Assembly: GCA_002471015.1 (NCBI GenBank)
Contig: DKPB01000044.1
Span: 683-60,855 of the forward strand
Direction of reading: 5' to 3'
DNA length: 60,173 nt
Source: Stenotrophomonas sp. UBA7346
GTDB taxonomy: Bacteria > Pseudomonadota > Gammaproteobacteria > Xanthomonadales > Xanthomonadaceae
Of this stretch, positions 51,414-59,499 are shown in pieces; the first letter of the stretch is position 1, and each line of letters starts with the position of its first letter. The notes under the pieces are model-generated. The model ran no database searches. It saw only the letters and a list, made by a program, of their open reading frames with translations, and had not been told where the DNA came from. The translations under genes and the position numbers were made by a program.

Positions 51414-51443
51414 GCGGCACCTGCACGAACGCGCAGGTGCCGC
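51414..51443 (-). terminator. hairpin after siderophore receptor gene
   Basis: Perfect 11-bp stem GCGGCACCTGC / GCAGGTGCCGC with an eight-base loop, starting seven bases after the receptor stop. No T-run, so partial termination or mRNA protection between the receptor and the small membrane genes is likely. Confidence 0.6.
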
Positions 51444-51450
51444 GCGCCGA

Positions 51451-53670
51451 TCACCAGCTGAAACGTGCGGTGGCGGTGACGGTACGGCCGGTGCCGTAGT
51501 AACAGGACGACACGCCGCCGCAGGTGGAGACGAAGCGCTTGTCGGTGAGGTTGCTCAGGTTGATCGCGAACTGCGTGCCGACCGCGCCATGCTGGCCGGC
51601 GTCATAACGGATCGCCGCATCCCACAAGGTGTAGGACGGGATCAGGTAGAGGTTGGCGCTGTCGCCATAGCTGCGGCCGTTGTAACGCACGCCAGCCGCA
51701 ACGCTCAGGCCTTCCAGACCACCGGCGAGGAAGGTGTAATCGGCCCACAGCGCCGCCGTCCAGTCCGGCACCATTGCCAGCTGCTTGCCGGTATAGCCGT
51801 TGTTGCTGCGGGTGACTTCCGAGTCCATCCAGCTGGCCGCACCGATCAGGCTGAAGCCTTCCAGCGGGGTGATGCGCCCTTCCAGCTCGGCGCCACGCAC
51901 GCGGCCTTCGCCGTCCTGCACCTGGCAATCCGCATTGCCAGCGGCACCGCAGGTGTTGTGCGACTTGTTCGGGTCGTTGGTGACGATGTTCTGCTGGCGC
52001 AGGTCGTAGGCCGACAGGGTCAGCAGGCCATCGAACGAGGCCGGCTGGTACTTCAGGCCGGCTTCCCACTGCTTGCCGGTTACCGGGTCGAACGGCGTCT
52101 GCGTGTAACTCATGTTGGCATTTGTGCCCGCCGGCTGGAACGACTCGGCATAGCTCAGGTAAGGCGTCAGACCGTTGTCGGCCACGTACAGCACGCCGGC
52201 ATTGCCGGTGAACGCCTTGTCCTTGACCTTGGTCGGCACCACCGGGCGGTAGGTGTTGGTGGCCACCGTATACGCCTGGGTCCAGGTGTCGTCCTTGGTC
52301 CAGTCATGGCGGCCGCCGAAGGTCAGCCGCCACTTGTCGATGGCGATCTGGTCCTGCAGGTAAACGCCGGTCTGGCGGTTGATGCCGCCGCTGTAACTGA
52401 TGCTGGTGGTGACCGGTACGTAGTTGGTGTAGATCGGATTGAAGATGTCGATATCGGCCGGATTGGTCATCGCGCCACGCGCACCGGTCCAGTCGGCTTT
52501 CTGCCAGTCCACGCCGAACAGCACGGTGTGCTCGGCAACGCCGGTGCTGAATTTTCCAGTCAAGCGCGTATCGACCGTCTCACCCTTGGAGTCGCCTTCG
52601 CCCCAGGTCGCACGCCGCTTCTGGGTGCGGCCATCGGCGTTGAGGCCGCCATTGGTGACCACCGTGCGGAACACCGATTCGACATCGGTATGGCGCGCAC
52701 TCTGGCTCAGGGTCCAGTTGTTGTTGAAGCTGTGCTCGAACAGGTAACCCGCGGTCCAGATGGTGCGATCGAAGGTATTCCAGTTGGGCTCACCGATGAA
52801 GGTGGTGTTCTTCATGTAGCCATACGCGGTGGGGCGCAGCGTGCCTTCCATCGGCAGGAACTGGTAGGTCGAGCCGCCGTCGTCCTTCTGGTACAGGCCG
52901 AGCAGGGTCAGGCGCGTGCGCTCGGCGATCTGGAAGGTGTAGCTGGGTGCAAGGAACCAGTGCTGCTGCTCGGTGCGGTCGATCTGGGTCTGGCCGTCAC
53001 GGTACAGGCCGACCAGGCGCAGCAGGTGGCGGTTGTCGTCGCTGCCGGTGCCGACGTCGAAGGCAGTGCTGTACTGGCCATTGCCATCGATGCCCAGACG
53101 CAGCACCTGCTGCTGGTCCGGCACCGGCGTCTTGCTGACCTGGTTGACCATGCCGCCCGGAGCCACCTGCCCGTACATCACCGCGGAAGGGCCCTTGAGC
53201 ACCTCCACCCGGTCCAGGTTCCAGCTGTCGACCATGCTGCGGTTCCACTGGCTGCCCTGCGGCGCGCGCATACCGTCGATGGTGACGTTGTTGGCCCAGC
53301 TGCCGGCATCGAAACCGCGGATGCGGAAGTCATCGACACGGTTGTCGATGCCGCTGCTTTCCAGCGACACGCCAGCCACGTAACGCATGGCCTCGTTGAG
53401 GTTCTGCACGCCGCGTGCGTCCAGTTCCTCGCGCGCGATCACCGAGACCGACTGTGCGGTTTCGGCAATGGCGGTATCGGTCTTGGTCGCGCCGGAAGTG
53501 TGGCCGGTGGTGCGGTAGGCATTGACCCGCACCGCATCCAGGGTCTGCGCGTCTGCAGCCGGTGCCGCTTCGGCTTCGGCGGCGACCACAGCCATCGGGA
53601 ACAGGGCCGAGACAACGGCAAGGGACAACAAGGCCGGACGGAGACCGGCGGAAATACGGGGGAGGGACAC
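51451..53670 (-). CDS. TonB-dependent siderophore receptor (FhuA/FpvA type)
   Basis: A 739-residue outer-membrane receptor for a ferric siderophore. The signal is about 30 residues (ending PMAVVAAEA). The TonB box region is LDAVRVNAYR, then the plug has ETAQSVSVIAREELDARGVQ, VDDFRIRGFDAG, DRVEVLKGPSAVMYGQVAPG and MVNQVSKTP, as in TIGR01783 siderophore receptors. The barrel ends in TVTATARFSW with terminal Trp. The start codon is GTG at 53670. A Fur-box-like sequence lies about 65 bases upstream. It leads the cluster DUF3325 - DUF3649 - PepSY. The siderophore is unknown and no biosynthesis genes are in the window. Confidence 0.95.
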   Translation of the reverse strand: MSLPRISAGLRPALLSLAVVSALFPMAVVAAEAEAAPAADAQTLDAVRVNAYRTTGHTSGATKTDTAIAETAQSVSVIAREELDARGVQNLNEAMRYVAGVSLESSGIDNRVDDFRIRGFDAGSWANNVTIDGMRAPQGSQWNRSMVDSWNLDRVEVLKGPSAVMYGQVAPGGMVNQVSKTPVPDQQQVLRLGIDGNGQYSTAFDVGTGSDDNRHLLRLVGLYRDGQTQIDRTEQQHWFLAPSYTFQIAERTRLTLLGLYQKDDGGSTYQFLPMEGTLRPTAYGYMKNTTFIGEPNWNTFDRTIWTAGYLFEHSFNNNWTLSQSARHTDVESVFRTVVTNGGLNADGRTQKRRATWGEGDSKGETVDTRLTGKFSTGVAEHTVLFGVDWQKADWTGARGAMTNPADIDIFNPIYTNYVPVTTSISYSGGINRQTGVYLQDQIAIDKWRLTFGGRHDWTKDDTWTQAYTVATNTYRPVVPTKVKDKAFTGNAGVLYVADNGLTPYLSYAESFQPAGTNANMSYTQTPFDPVTGKQWEAGLKYQPASFDGLLTLSAYDLRQQNIVTNDPNKSHNTCGAAGNADCQVQDGEGRVRGAELEGRITPLEGFSLIGAASWMDSEVTRSNNGYTGKQLAMVPDWTAALWADYTFLAGGLEGLSVAAGVRYNGRSYGDSANLYLIPSYTLWDAAIRYDAGQHGAVGTQFAINLSNLTDKRFVSTCGGVSSCYYGTGRTVTATARFSW

Positions 53671-53729
53671 GGATCAACCTGCACAGACAGAAGTATTGGC
53701 TGACTGCCCAGGCAGCGGCTGATGTGCCG

Positions 53730-53757
53730 ATTATAGTAAACAATAACCATTCGCAAC
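53730..53757 (-). promoter_or_regulatory. probable Fur-box region of siderophore receptor
   Basis: AT-rich sequence (ATTATAGTAAACAATAACCA, then TTCGCAA) 60-87 bases before the receptor start, in a GC-rich window. The minus strand reads AATGGTTATTGTTTACTATA, with several matches to the repeated ATAAT-type hexamers of Fur sites. Match is partial. Confidence 0.5.
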
Positions 53758-53840
53758 AATATGGCTGGCACTGGCTGCTCTGCCACCGGCGCCGGTGCCG
53801 CCCGCCGAGGCCTGAATACCCGGCCCAAGGCGCGCTTTGC

Positions 53841-53876
53841 GCCAGCATGTAAAATGGCCAATTTTTAGTCAGGACC
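53841..53876 (+). promoter_or_regulatory. promoter-like sequence before the DUF3348 operon
   Basis: ATGTAAAATGG (TAAAAT at 53850-53855) could be a -10 box 22 bases before the DUF3348 start, with AGGA just before the ATG as ribosome site. A short GGCGC...GCGCC hairpin overlaps the -35 area, and no good -35 is seen. This is the only non-coding sequence upstream that belongs to the four-gene operon. Confidence 0.35.
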
Positions 53877-54593
53877 ATGGCGAAAGCATCCGAACGGGCG
53901 CCCGTTCTGGGCCCGGCGTTCATTCGCCTGCTGGCCCGCTTCAATGACGAGGGAACATCCCCTGCGGCGCCTGCGGTGCCGGAGCGGCTGGCGCAGTGGT
54001 TCGACTGGAACCGTGCCATCACCTTGTCCAAGGCGCTGGATAACCCGCCGCCGGAGCCCGAACCCGGTTCCGCCTACGATCCGGCGCAGGATGCCGAATA
54101 CACCGCTGCGCGAACCAAGCTGGTGGACGCCATCCAGGCCGAGATCGACCTGAGCCCGCCACGCAACCCGGCGCCTGCCGAAGCCGAGCTGCCGCCCGGC
54201 TTCGCCCCCTACCGCCAGCACTACCTGAACCAGCAACGGGCCATGCAGACCGTCAGCGGCCGCCTGCGCGGCCGCCTGCGTGACATGCTGGCGCGGCAAT
54301 CCCCGGCCAAGGCGCGCCTGGCCGAAGTCGACGCGGTGATGGAAGCCACCCTCAGCCCGCGCGAACACAGCCTGCTTTCACATGTGCCGGTGCTGCTCGG
54401 CCTGCACTACCAACGGCTGCTCACTGCAGCCGCGCACGACCCCGCCGATGCCGCCGCATCGGATTCCACCGCGGCACCCGCCGGCCCCTGGCTGGTCACG
54501 TTCCGGCAAGACCTGCGCATCGCGCTGCTGGCCGAACTGGATGTCCGTTTCCACCCCATCGATGGCCTGCTTGCAGCGCTACGCACCCGGTAA
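53877..54593 (+). CDS. DUF3348 family protein, first gene of motor-like operon
   Basis: A 238-residue cytoplasmic protein matching DUF3348 in its N-terminal GPAFIRLLARFND and LAQWFDWNRAITLSKALD segments and its C-terminal WLVTFRQDLRIALLAELDVRFHPIDGLLA (given in parts: FRQDLRIALL, DVRFHPIDGLL). The middle is helical (RQHYLNQQRAMQTVSG) and Ala/Pro loops are inserted. Function unknown. It begins a four-gene run with gaps of 10 and 5 bases and one overlap, ahead of the membrane motor-like pair, so it may be an assembly or regulatory partner. Confidence 0.85.
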   Translation: MAKASERAPVLGPAFIRLLARFNDEGTSPAAPAVPERLAQWFDWNRAITLSKALDNPPPEPEPGSAYDPAQDAEYTAARTKLVDAIQAEIDLSPPRNPAPAEAELPPGFAPYRQHYLNQQRAMQTVSGRLRGRLRDMLARQSPAKARLAEVDAVMEATLSPREHSLLSHVPVLLGLHYQRLLTAAAHDPADAAASDSTAAPAGPWLVTFRQDLRIALLAELDVRFHPIDGLLAALRTR

Positions 54594-54603
54594 TCCGTAC
54601 CTC

Positions 54604-56691
54604 ATGTCCAGAAACCTCGTCGCAGTCGTTGTCTTCCTTGTTGGCCTGTTGGCCGTGTGCTGGATCGGCATCGGCTATGCCGGCACCCATCCGCTGGCCG
54701 CGGTGGTCGCCGCGATCATCGCTGCCTGCTACCTGGCCGGCGCGCTTGAGCTGTTCCGTTACCGCCAGGCCACCGGCACCTTGCAACAGGCCCTGCCGTC
54801 CATCGGTGAAGCCGCAGACAACCTCGACGGCTGGCTCGGCCGCCTGCAGCCGGGCCTGCGTGGTCCGGTGCGCCTGCGCGTACAGGGCGAGCGCGTCGGC
54901 CTGCCCGCACCTGCGCTGACCCCGTATCTGGTCGGCCTGCTGGTGCTGCTGGGCATGCTCGGCACCCTGCTCGGCATGATGGCCACCCTGCGCGGCACCG
55001 GCCTGGCGCTGGAAAGTGCCACCGACCTCGATGCGATCCGCAGCTCGCTGGCCGCACCGGTCAAGGGTCTGGGTTTTGCCTTCGGCACCTCGATCGCCGG
55101 TGTTGCCAGTTCGGCCGCGCTCGGCCTGCTGTCGGCCCTGCTGCGTCGTGAACGCGCGCAGGCCGTGCAGGAGCTGGATGCCGGCATCGCCAGCCAGCTG
55201 CGCATGCATTCGCAGAGCTTCCAGCGCGGCGAGACCTTCCGCCTGCTGCAGGAACAGAACGCGCTGATGCCGACCCTGGTCGAGCGCCTGCAAGCCATGA
55301 TGGGCAGCCTGGAGCAGCAGCACCAGGCCAACAACGAACGCCTGCAGGCCAGCCAGCAGGAGTTCCACCAGCGCACCGAAGCGGCCTATACGCAGCTGGC
55401 GGCATCGCTGCAGCAATCGATGCAGGCCGGCATCAGCCAGCAGGCCAATGCGGTGGGCGCCGCACTGCAGCCCGTTGTCGATGCAACCATGGCGGGCCTG
55501 GCTGACAAGTCCAACGCCCTGCACGCCAGCATCGACAGCGCCGTGCACAAACAGCTCGAAGGCATCAATGCCGCCGTGCAGAGTGCGGCCGCAACTGCGG
55601 GTAGCAGCTGGAACAGCGCACTGGAGCAACAGCAGCGCAGCAACACCGCGCTGACCGAACAGCTGCAGCAGGCACTTGCACAGTTCAGCAGCAACTTCGA
55701 ACAACGCTCCAGCAGCTTGATCGACGGCGTCGCCGCGCGCATGGAAGACAATGTCAGCCGCACTGCCGATGCCTGGCGTGATGCACTGGCACAGCAGCAC
55801 AGCGCGCATGACGAACTGGCGCAGCGCAATGAGCAGGCTTTGCTCGCGGCTTCGTCTTCGTTTGAACAGCACGCACAGTCGCTGCTGTCTTCGCTGCAGC
55901 AATCGCACGAGCAGCTGCAGAGCGCGTTCGCCGAACGCGACGAACAGCGCCTGGGCCAGTGGTCGCAGAGTCTGTCGGCAATGGTCGGCACGTTGGACAG
56001 TAGCTGGCAGCGCAACGGCGAGGCCGTCGCACAGCGCCAGCAGCAGATCTGCGACAGCCTGGCGCAGACCACGCAGGTGATGAGCGAACAGCAGCAGGCC
56101 CAGGCACGCGACACCATCGCCGAGATCTCGCGCCTGGTGCAGAACGCGTCGGAAGCACCGCGCGCCGCCGCCGAAGTGGTGGCCGAGCTGCGCCAGAAGC
56201 TGTCCGACAGCATGGTCCGCGACACCGCCATGCTGGAAGAACGCAGCCATCTGTTGTCGACGTTGGAAACCCTGCTCGGCGCGGTCAACCACGCATCGAC
56301 GGAACAGCGCAGCGCAGTCGATGCCTTGGTCAGCACCTCGGCCGATCTGCTTGAACGCGTCGGCAGCCGCTTCAGCACCCAGCTTGAAAGCGAGGCCAGC
56401 AAGCTCGATCAGGCCGCCGCCAACGTCACCGCCAGCGCGGTGGAGATGGCCAGCCTGGGCGATGCCTTCGGCAGCGCAGTGCAGTTGTTCGGCCAGTCCA
56501 CCGCGGCCTTGAACGAGCGCCTGCAACTGATCGAAAGCGCGCTGGACAAGTCATTGGCCCGCAGCGACGAGCAGCTGGCGTACTACGTCGCGCAAGCACG
56601 TGAAGTGGTGGACCTGAGCATGCTCTCGCAGAAACAGATCATCGGTGAGCTGCAGCAGCTCGCCGAAGCACGCGACAACGCCGGAGCCTGA
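54604..56691 (+). CDS. DUF802 protein: MotA/TolQ/ExbB-like channel with long helical tail
   Basis: A 695-residue protein. Helices are predicted at about 5-26, 31-50, 106-128 and 154-180. Helix 3 (LLVLLGMLGTLLGMMATLRG) and helix 4 (GLGFAFGTSIAGVASSAALG) carry the Gly-rich patterns of MotA/TolQ/ExbB pore subunits. Residues about 190-695 are a Gln/Ala/Ser-rich coiled-coil tail that includes DUF802 repeats; W336 and W391 and the FEQ triplets at 365 and 420 show a 55-residue repeat. The start at 54604 is 10 bases after the DUF3348 stop. ZorA of Zorya has the same plan (pore plus long tail). Function inferred: proton-driven stator or motor. Confidence 0.88.
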   Translation: MSRNLVAVVVFLVGLLAVCWIGIGYAGTHPLAAVVAAIIAACYLAGALELFRYRQATGTLQQALPSIGEAADNLDGWLGRLQPGLRGPVRLRVQGERVGLPAPALTPYLVGLLVLLGMLGTLLGMMATLRGTGLALESATDLDAIRSSLAAPVKGLGFAFGTSIAGVASSAALGLLSALLRRERAQAVQELDAGIASQLRMHSQSFQRGETFRLLQEQNALMPTLVERLQAMMGSLEQQHQANNERLQASQQEFHQRTEAAYTQLAASLQQSMQAGISQQANAVGAALQPVVDATMAGLADKSNALHASIDSAVHKQLEGINAAVQSAAATAGSSWNSALEQQQRSNTALTEQLQQALAQFSSNFEQRSSSLIDGVAARMEDNVSRTADAWRDALAQQHSAHDELAQRNEQALLAASSSFEQHAQSLLSSLQQSHEQLQSAFAERDEQRLGQWSQSLSAMVGTLDSSWQRNGEAVAQRQQQICDSLAQTTQVMSEQQQAQARDTIAEISRLVQNASEAPRAAAEVVAELRQKLSDSMVRDTAMLEERSHLLSTLETLLGAVNHASTEQRSAVDALVSTSADLLERVGSRFSTQLESEASKLDQAAANVTASAVEMASLGDAFGSAVQLFGQSTAALNERLQLIESALDKSLARSDEQLAYYVAQAREVVDLSMLSQKQIIGELQQLAEARDNAGA

Positions 56692-56696
56692 GCGCG

Positions 56697-57347
56697 ATGA
56701 GCGACGAAATCGAGTTCGACGCCGAATCCAGCGCCACCACCTGGGCCGCGTTCGGCGACCTGATGTCGGTGCTGCTGGGCGCGTTCGTGCTGATCCTGGC
56801 CAGCGTCATCGGCATCCAGCTGCTGCTGCACAACCGCCTGGATGAAGAGGTCAAACAGCGCCAGGAACAGACCGCCAAGCTGAACACCCTGGAGCAGGCC
56901 CTGGCCGCGCCACTGGCGGCTGGCCGCGTGACCGTGATCAATGGCCGCATCGGCATCAGCGGCAGCGTGCTGTTCGCACTCAACTCCGACCAGCTGCAGC
57001 CGGAAGGCCGCGAGCTGCTGCAGAGCATCGCTGCGCCGTTGCGCGACTATCTGGGCGCACGCGAGGAAATCCTGATGGTCAGCGGCTTCACCGACAACCA
57101 GCCGGTGCGTGTGGTCAATGGCCGCTTCGCCGACAACCTGGCGTTGTCAGCGGCGCGTGCGCTCACCGTCACCCGCACCCTGATCGCCGACGGCGTGCCC
57201 TCGCAGTCGGTGTTCGCCGCCGCCTTCGGCGCCGAGCAGCCGGTCAGCAGCAACGACGATGAAGCCGGGCGGGCGAAGAACCGCCGCGTCGAGATCGCGC
57301 CCATCCCGCGTCCCAAGCAGGACGACACGGCCAGCGCTGCGCAATGA
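56697..57347 (+). CDS. MotB-like OmpA-domain protein, partner of DUF802 protein
   Basis: A 216-residue single-pass protein. The N-terminal segment TTWAAFGDLMSVLLGAFVLI has D21 in the place of the MotB/ZorB proton-binding Asp, followed by the membrane helix (about 22-46), a coiled linker and a periplasmic OmpA domain (about 85-205). The domain shows SGFTDNQPV, LSAARALTVTRTL and GRAKNRRVEI, i.e. the peptidoglycan-binding Asp and Arg. It starts five bases after the DUF802 gene and overlaps the next by four. It would pair with the DUF802 protein as MotB does with MotA. Confidence 0.9.
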   Translation: MSDEIEFDAESSATTWAAFGDLMSVLLGAFVLILASVIGIQLLLHNRLDEEVKQRQEQTAKLNTLEQALAAPLAAGRVTVINGRIGISGSVLFALNSDQLQPEGRELLQSIAAPLRDYLGAREEILMVSGFTDNQPVRVVNGRFADNLALSAARALTVTRTLIADGVPSQSVFAAAFGAEQPVSSNDDEAGRAKNRRVEIAPIPRPKQDDTASAAQ

Positions 57348-58015
57348 CCAGCGCTGACTCGGCAACGCTGGCACAGCTGCAGGCATGGCGCGAATGCGGT
57401 GCTGACCGCTGCGATCCCGCCGGTTTCGCACGGATCGCCTCGCTGGCGCAACGTGCGCAACGCTACAGCGGCAGCGCACGGGCACAGCTGGATGCACGCC
57501 TGTCCCAGCTCACCGCGGCGTACGCGCAGCAGCTGGCCACGCCGGCGGCACCCAGCGCTGCCGGCGACGCCGGCCCAGGCCCGCTGCAGTCCCTGCTGCA
57601 GCAGTTGGCTGCCGATCCGCTGCAGTACCAGCTGCCCCTGCACGCCTCCCGCGGGGCCGGCGACGACACCAAGGCTGGCGAATCCGGTGACACCGCATTG
57701 ATGCCGGCACTGGATGAATTCCAGCAGCTGTGGAGCCGCATCCGCATCGACAGCCTTTTGCGGCAATGCCTGGATTCACTGCCCGAAGATGCCGGCCCCC
57801 TGCACTCCAGCGTGCTCACCTACCGCGCGATGGCGCTGATGCAGGAGATCTCGCCGGAATACCTGCAGCACTTCATCGCCTACGTCGATGTGCTCACCTG
57901 GATGGAGCAGCTGAGCGCCGGCGGCACTGCTGGCAGCCCCGATGGCAAGCGCAAGGGGCCACGCAGGAAGCGCACGGCCAAGTCCGCACAGAACCATGCC
58001 GCGCCCGGTCCATGA
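57344..58015 (+). CDS. DUF2894 family protein, last gene of motor-like operon
   Basis: A 223-residue cytoplasmic protein matching DUF2894: ALDEFQQLWSRIRIDSLLRQ (about 125-144), SSVLTYRAMALMQEISPEYL (about 158-177) and FIAYVDVLTWMEQL. The N-terminal half is helical and Ala-rich, and the C-terminus is very basic (KRKGPRRKRTAKS), so it may touch nucleic acid or acidic partners. ATG overlaps the stop of the OmpA-domain gene (ATGA). Function unknown. Confidence 0.85.
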   Translation: MTSADSATLAQLQAWRECGADRCDPAGFARIASLAQRAQRYSGSARAQLDARLSQLTAAYAQQLATPAAPSAAGDAGPGPLQSLLQQLAADPLQYQLPLHASRGAGDDTKAGESGDTALMPALDEFQQLWSRIRIDSLLRQCLDSLPEDAGPLHSSVLTYRAMALMQEISPEYLQHFIAYVDVLTWMEQLSAGGTAGSPDGKRKGPRRKRTAKSAQNHAAPGP

Positions 58016-58099
58016 GCCGCCTCCGCCCGTTGATGGAACAGCCCGCCGGAGGCGGTATCCGGTAGCGGGCAGGAGTGGCGTAAACGCTGCAAAACCGGC

Positions 58100-58522
58100 G
58101 AAGCATCCGGCCAGGTCAGCCCAGGGTGAGGCCACGATTGCCGGGAAAGCTCCTTCCGAGCATGGCTCGGCACTACGAGGCCCACCAGGAACGAGGTAAG
58201 CCGCCGCGTCGACAGGACCTCCTGCCTGGTCAACCCGGGGTGAGGCCACGATTGCCGGGAAAGCTCCTGCCGAGCATGGCTCGACACTACGAGGCCCGCC
58301 AGTAACGAGGTAAGCCGCCGCGTCGACAGGACCTCCTGCCTGGTCCGCCCGGGGTGAGACCACGATTGCCGGGAAAGCTCCTGCTGCCGAGCATGGCTCG
58401 GCACTACGAGGCCCGCCAGGAACGAAGTAAGCCGCCACCCCGACAGGACCTTGTGTCAGGTCACCGCCGGGTCAGTCTCCGATTGCCCGGAAAGCCGCTG
58501 CCGAGCATTGCTCGGCGCTACA
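58100..58522. repeat. four-unit tandem compound repeat, ~115-bp period, left of mgs
   Basis: Fills the 507-base gap after DUF2894. Reverse-oriented SMAG cores begin at 58156, 58270, 58387 and 58501 (steps 114, 117, 114). Units also share GCCACGATTGCCGGGAAAGC, CTACGAGGCCCGCCAG and GCCGCGTCGACAGGACC segments. The fourth is partial. No coding gene is seen. Confidence 0.9.
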
Positions 58523-59395
58523 TCAACCCTGCTGTCGCAGCACCGCGGCGCTCGCCCATCGTGCTGCGATGTTCGGCGCCGTAATGCAAACGGCTTCATC
58601 CGTCACCGTGGTCACCGCTCTTTCCAGCAATTGGATGTCCGCTTCGTGTTGTCGGGCGACATGCGGATCCTCGAAAAAGATCGCACGCTGGCACTGGTGC
58701 TCCAGGACACGATCCGCAATCTGCGCGTCGCCACCCAATGGGCCACTCTGGAAGCGCTCGATCCACGCCTGCTCCCGCGGCCATCCGCGGCTCCACGCCA
58801 TCTCGTTGAGGCGCTGGCCCGTGGTGCCGGTACCGATGCGCTGCTTGAAGCGTGACAGGACATCGAAGTGTTCCGCCGCAAAGGCCAGCATCTGTGGTTT
58901 ACGCGCATCGTGTGCGATCAATGCCAGGGTCTGCTGCTCAAAGGCATTGAGGTCGTCCGCCGCCGGGTCTGCCGCCAACCCGGCGTGGATGCGCTCCATC
59001 TCGATCCAGTCACGGGCCGTGGCAACCGTGGAAATGAAAGGCTTCCCGTGGATGACACATTGCCGCTTCAGCGCGATGGCCTCGGGAAAAATGGAAGACG
59101 GATCGACCGGATCGATCAGGTAGATCGCGCCATCCAGGGTTCGTTCCGGGCAGCCCATGCCCACGACCTCGGCCACCAGCTTCATCAGCCCGCCCTCGCG
59201 CCCGTTGGGATAGCGTTTCAGCGCGGGGTAGTCGGTAAGCGACTGAGCACTGGCGATCGCGTCGTAAGTGCGTCCCACGGCATGCAGCTCGATACCCAGC
59301 TCACGGATACCCTTTTCACACGCGCCGAGCCAACGGAACAATGCTGCATCCTTGCTTTCGTGGTGCAGACGGTTGGCGGCCAGTCCAATACGCAT
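58523..59395 (-). CDS. mgsA: methylglyoxal synthase-like protein with two MGS domains
   Basis: A 290-residue protein, about twice the length of E. coli MgsA (152). The C-terminal domain (about 153-290) has the catalytic set: AHD (162-163), TGTTG (189-193), GPLGGD (D223), EDP (D243), H250 and D253. The N-terminal domain (1-150) keeps the fold signatures (GLAANR, GREGG, LIDPVDP, STVATARDWI) but has L70, I102 and E105 where MgsA has catalytic D71, H98 and D101. The active half should turn dihydroxyacetone phosphate into methylglyoxal; the first half is probably regulatory or structural. Cytoplasmic. Bracketed by repeat arrays. Confidence 0.82.
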   Translation of the reverse strand: MRIGLAANRLHHESKDAALFRWLGACEKGIRELGIELHAVGRTYDAIASAQSLTDYPALKRYPNGREGGLMKLVAEVVGMGCPERTLDGAIYLIDPVDPSSIFPEAIALKRQCVIHGKPFISTVATARDWIEMERIHAGLAADPAADDLNAFEQQTLALIAHDARKPQMLAFAAEHFDVLSRFKQRIGTGTTGQRLNEMAWSRGWPREQAWIERFQSGPLGGDAQIADRVLEHQCQRAIFFEDPHVARQHEADIQLLERAVTTVTDEAVCITAPNIAARWASAAVLRQQG

Positions 59396-59499
59396 CGCTT
59401 GTTCTCTTCTCCACTGGATACAGGTGGAGTGTAGGGCAGCCCGGTGCCAGCGTTGACGACAAGATGATCAAGGACATCACCCGCGAAAGGGAGGCCGCG

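Noticed and set aside
53877..58015. Canonical Zorya defence system
   Set aside because: The ZorA/ZorB-like pair is present but no ZorC, ZorD helicase or ZorE nuclease is encoded; DUF3348 and DUF2894 do not match these.
53877..58015. Flagellar MotAB or Tol-Pal/ExbBD genes
   Set aside because: The DUF802 tail is far longer than MotA, TolQ or ExbB, the OmpA-domain partner is short, and no flagellar, tol or tonB genes are adjacent.
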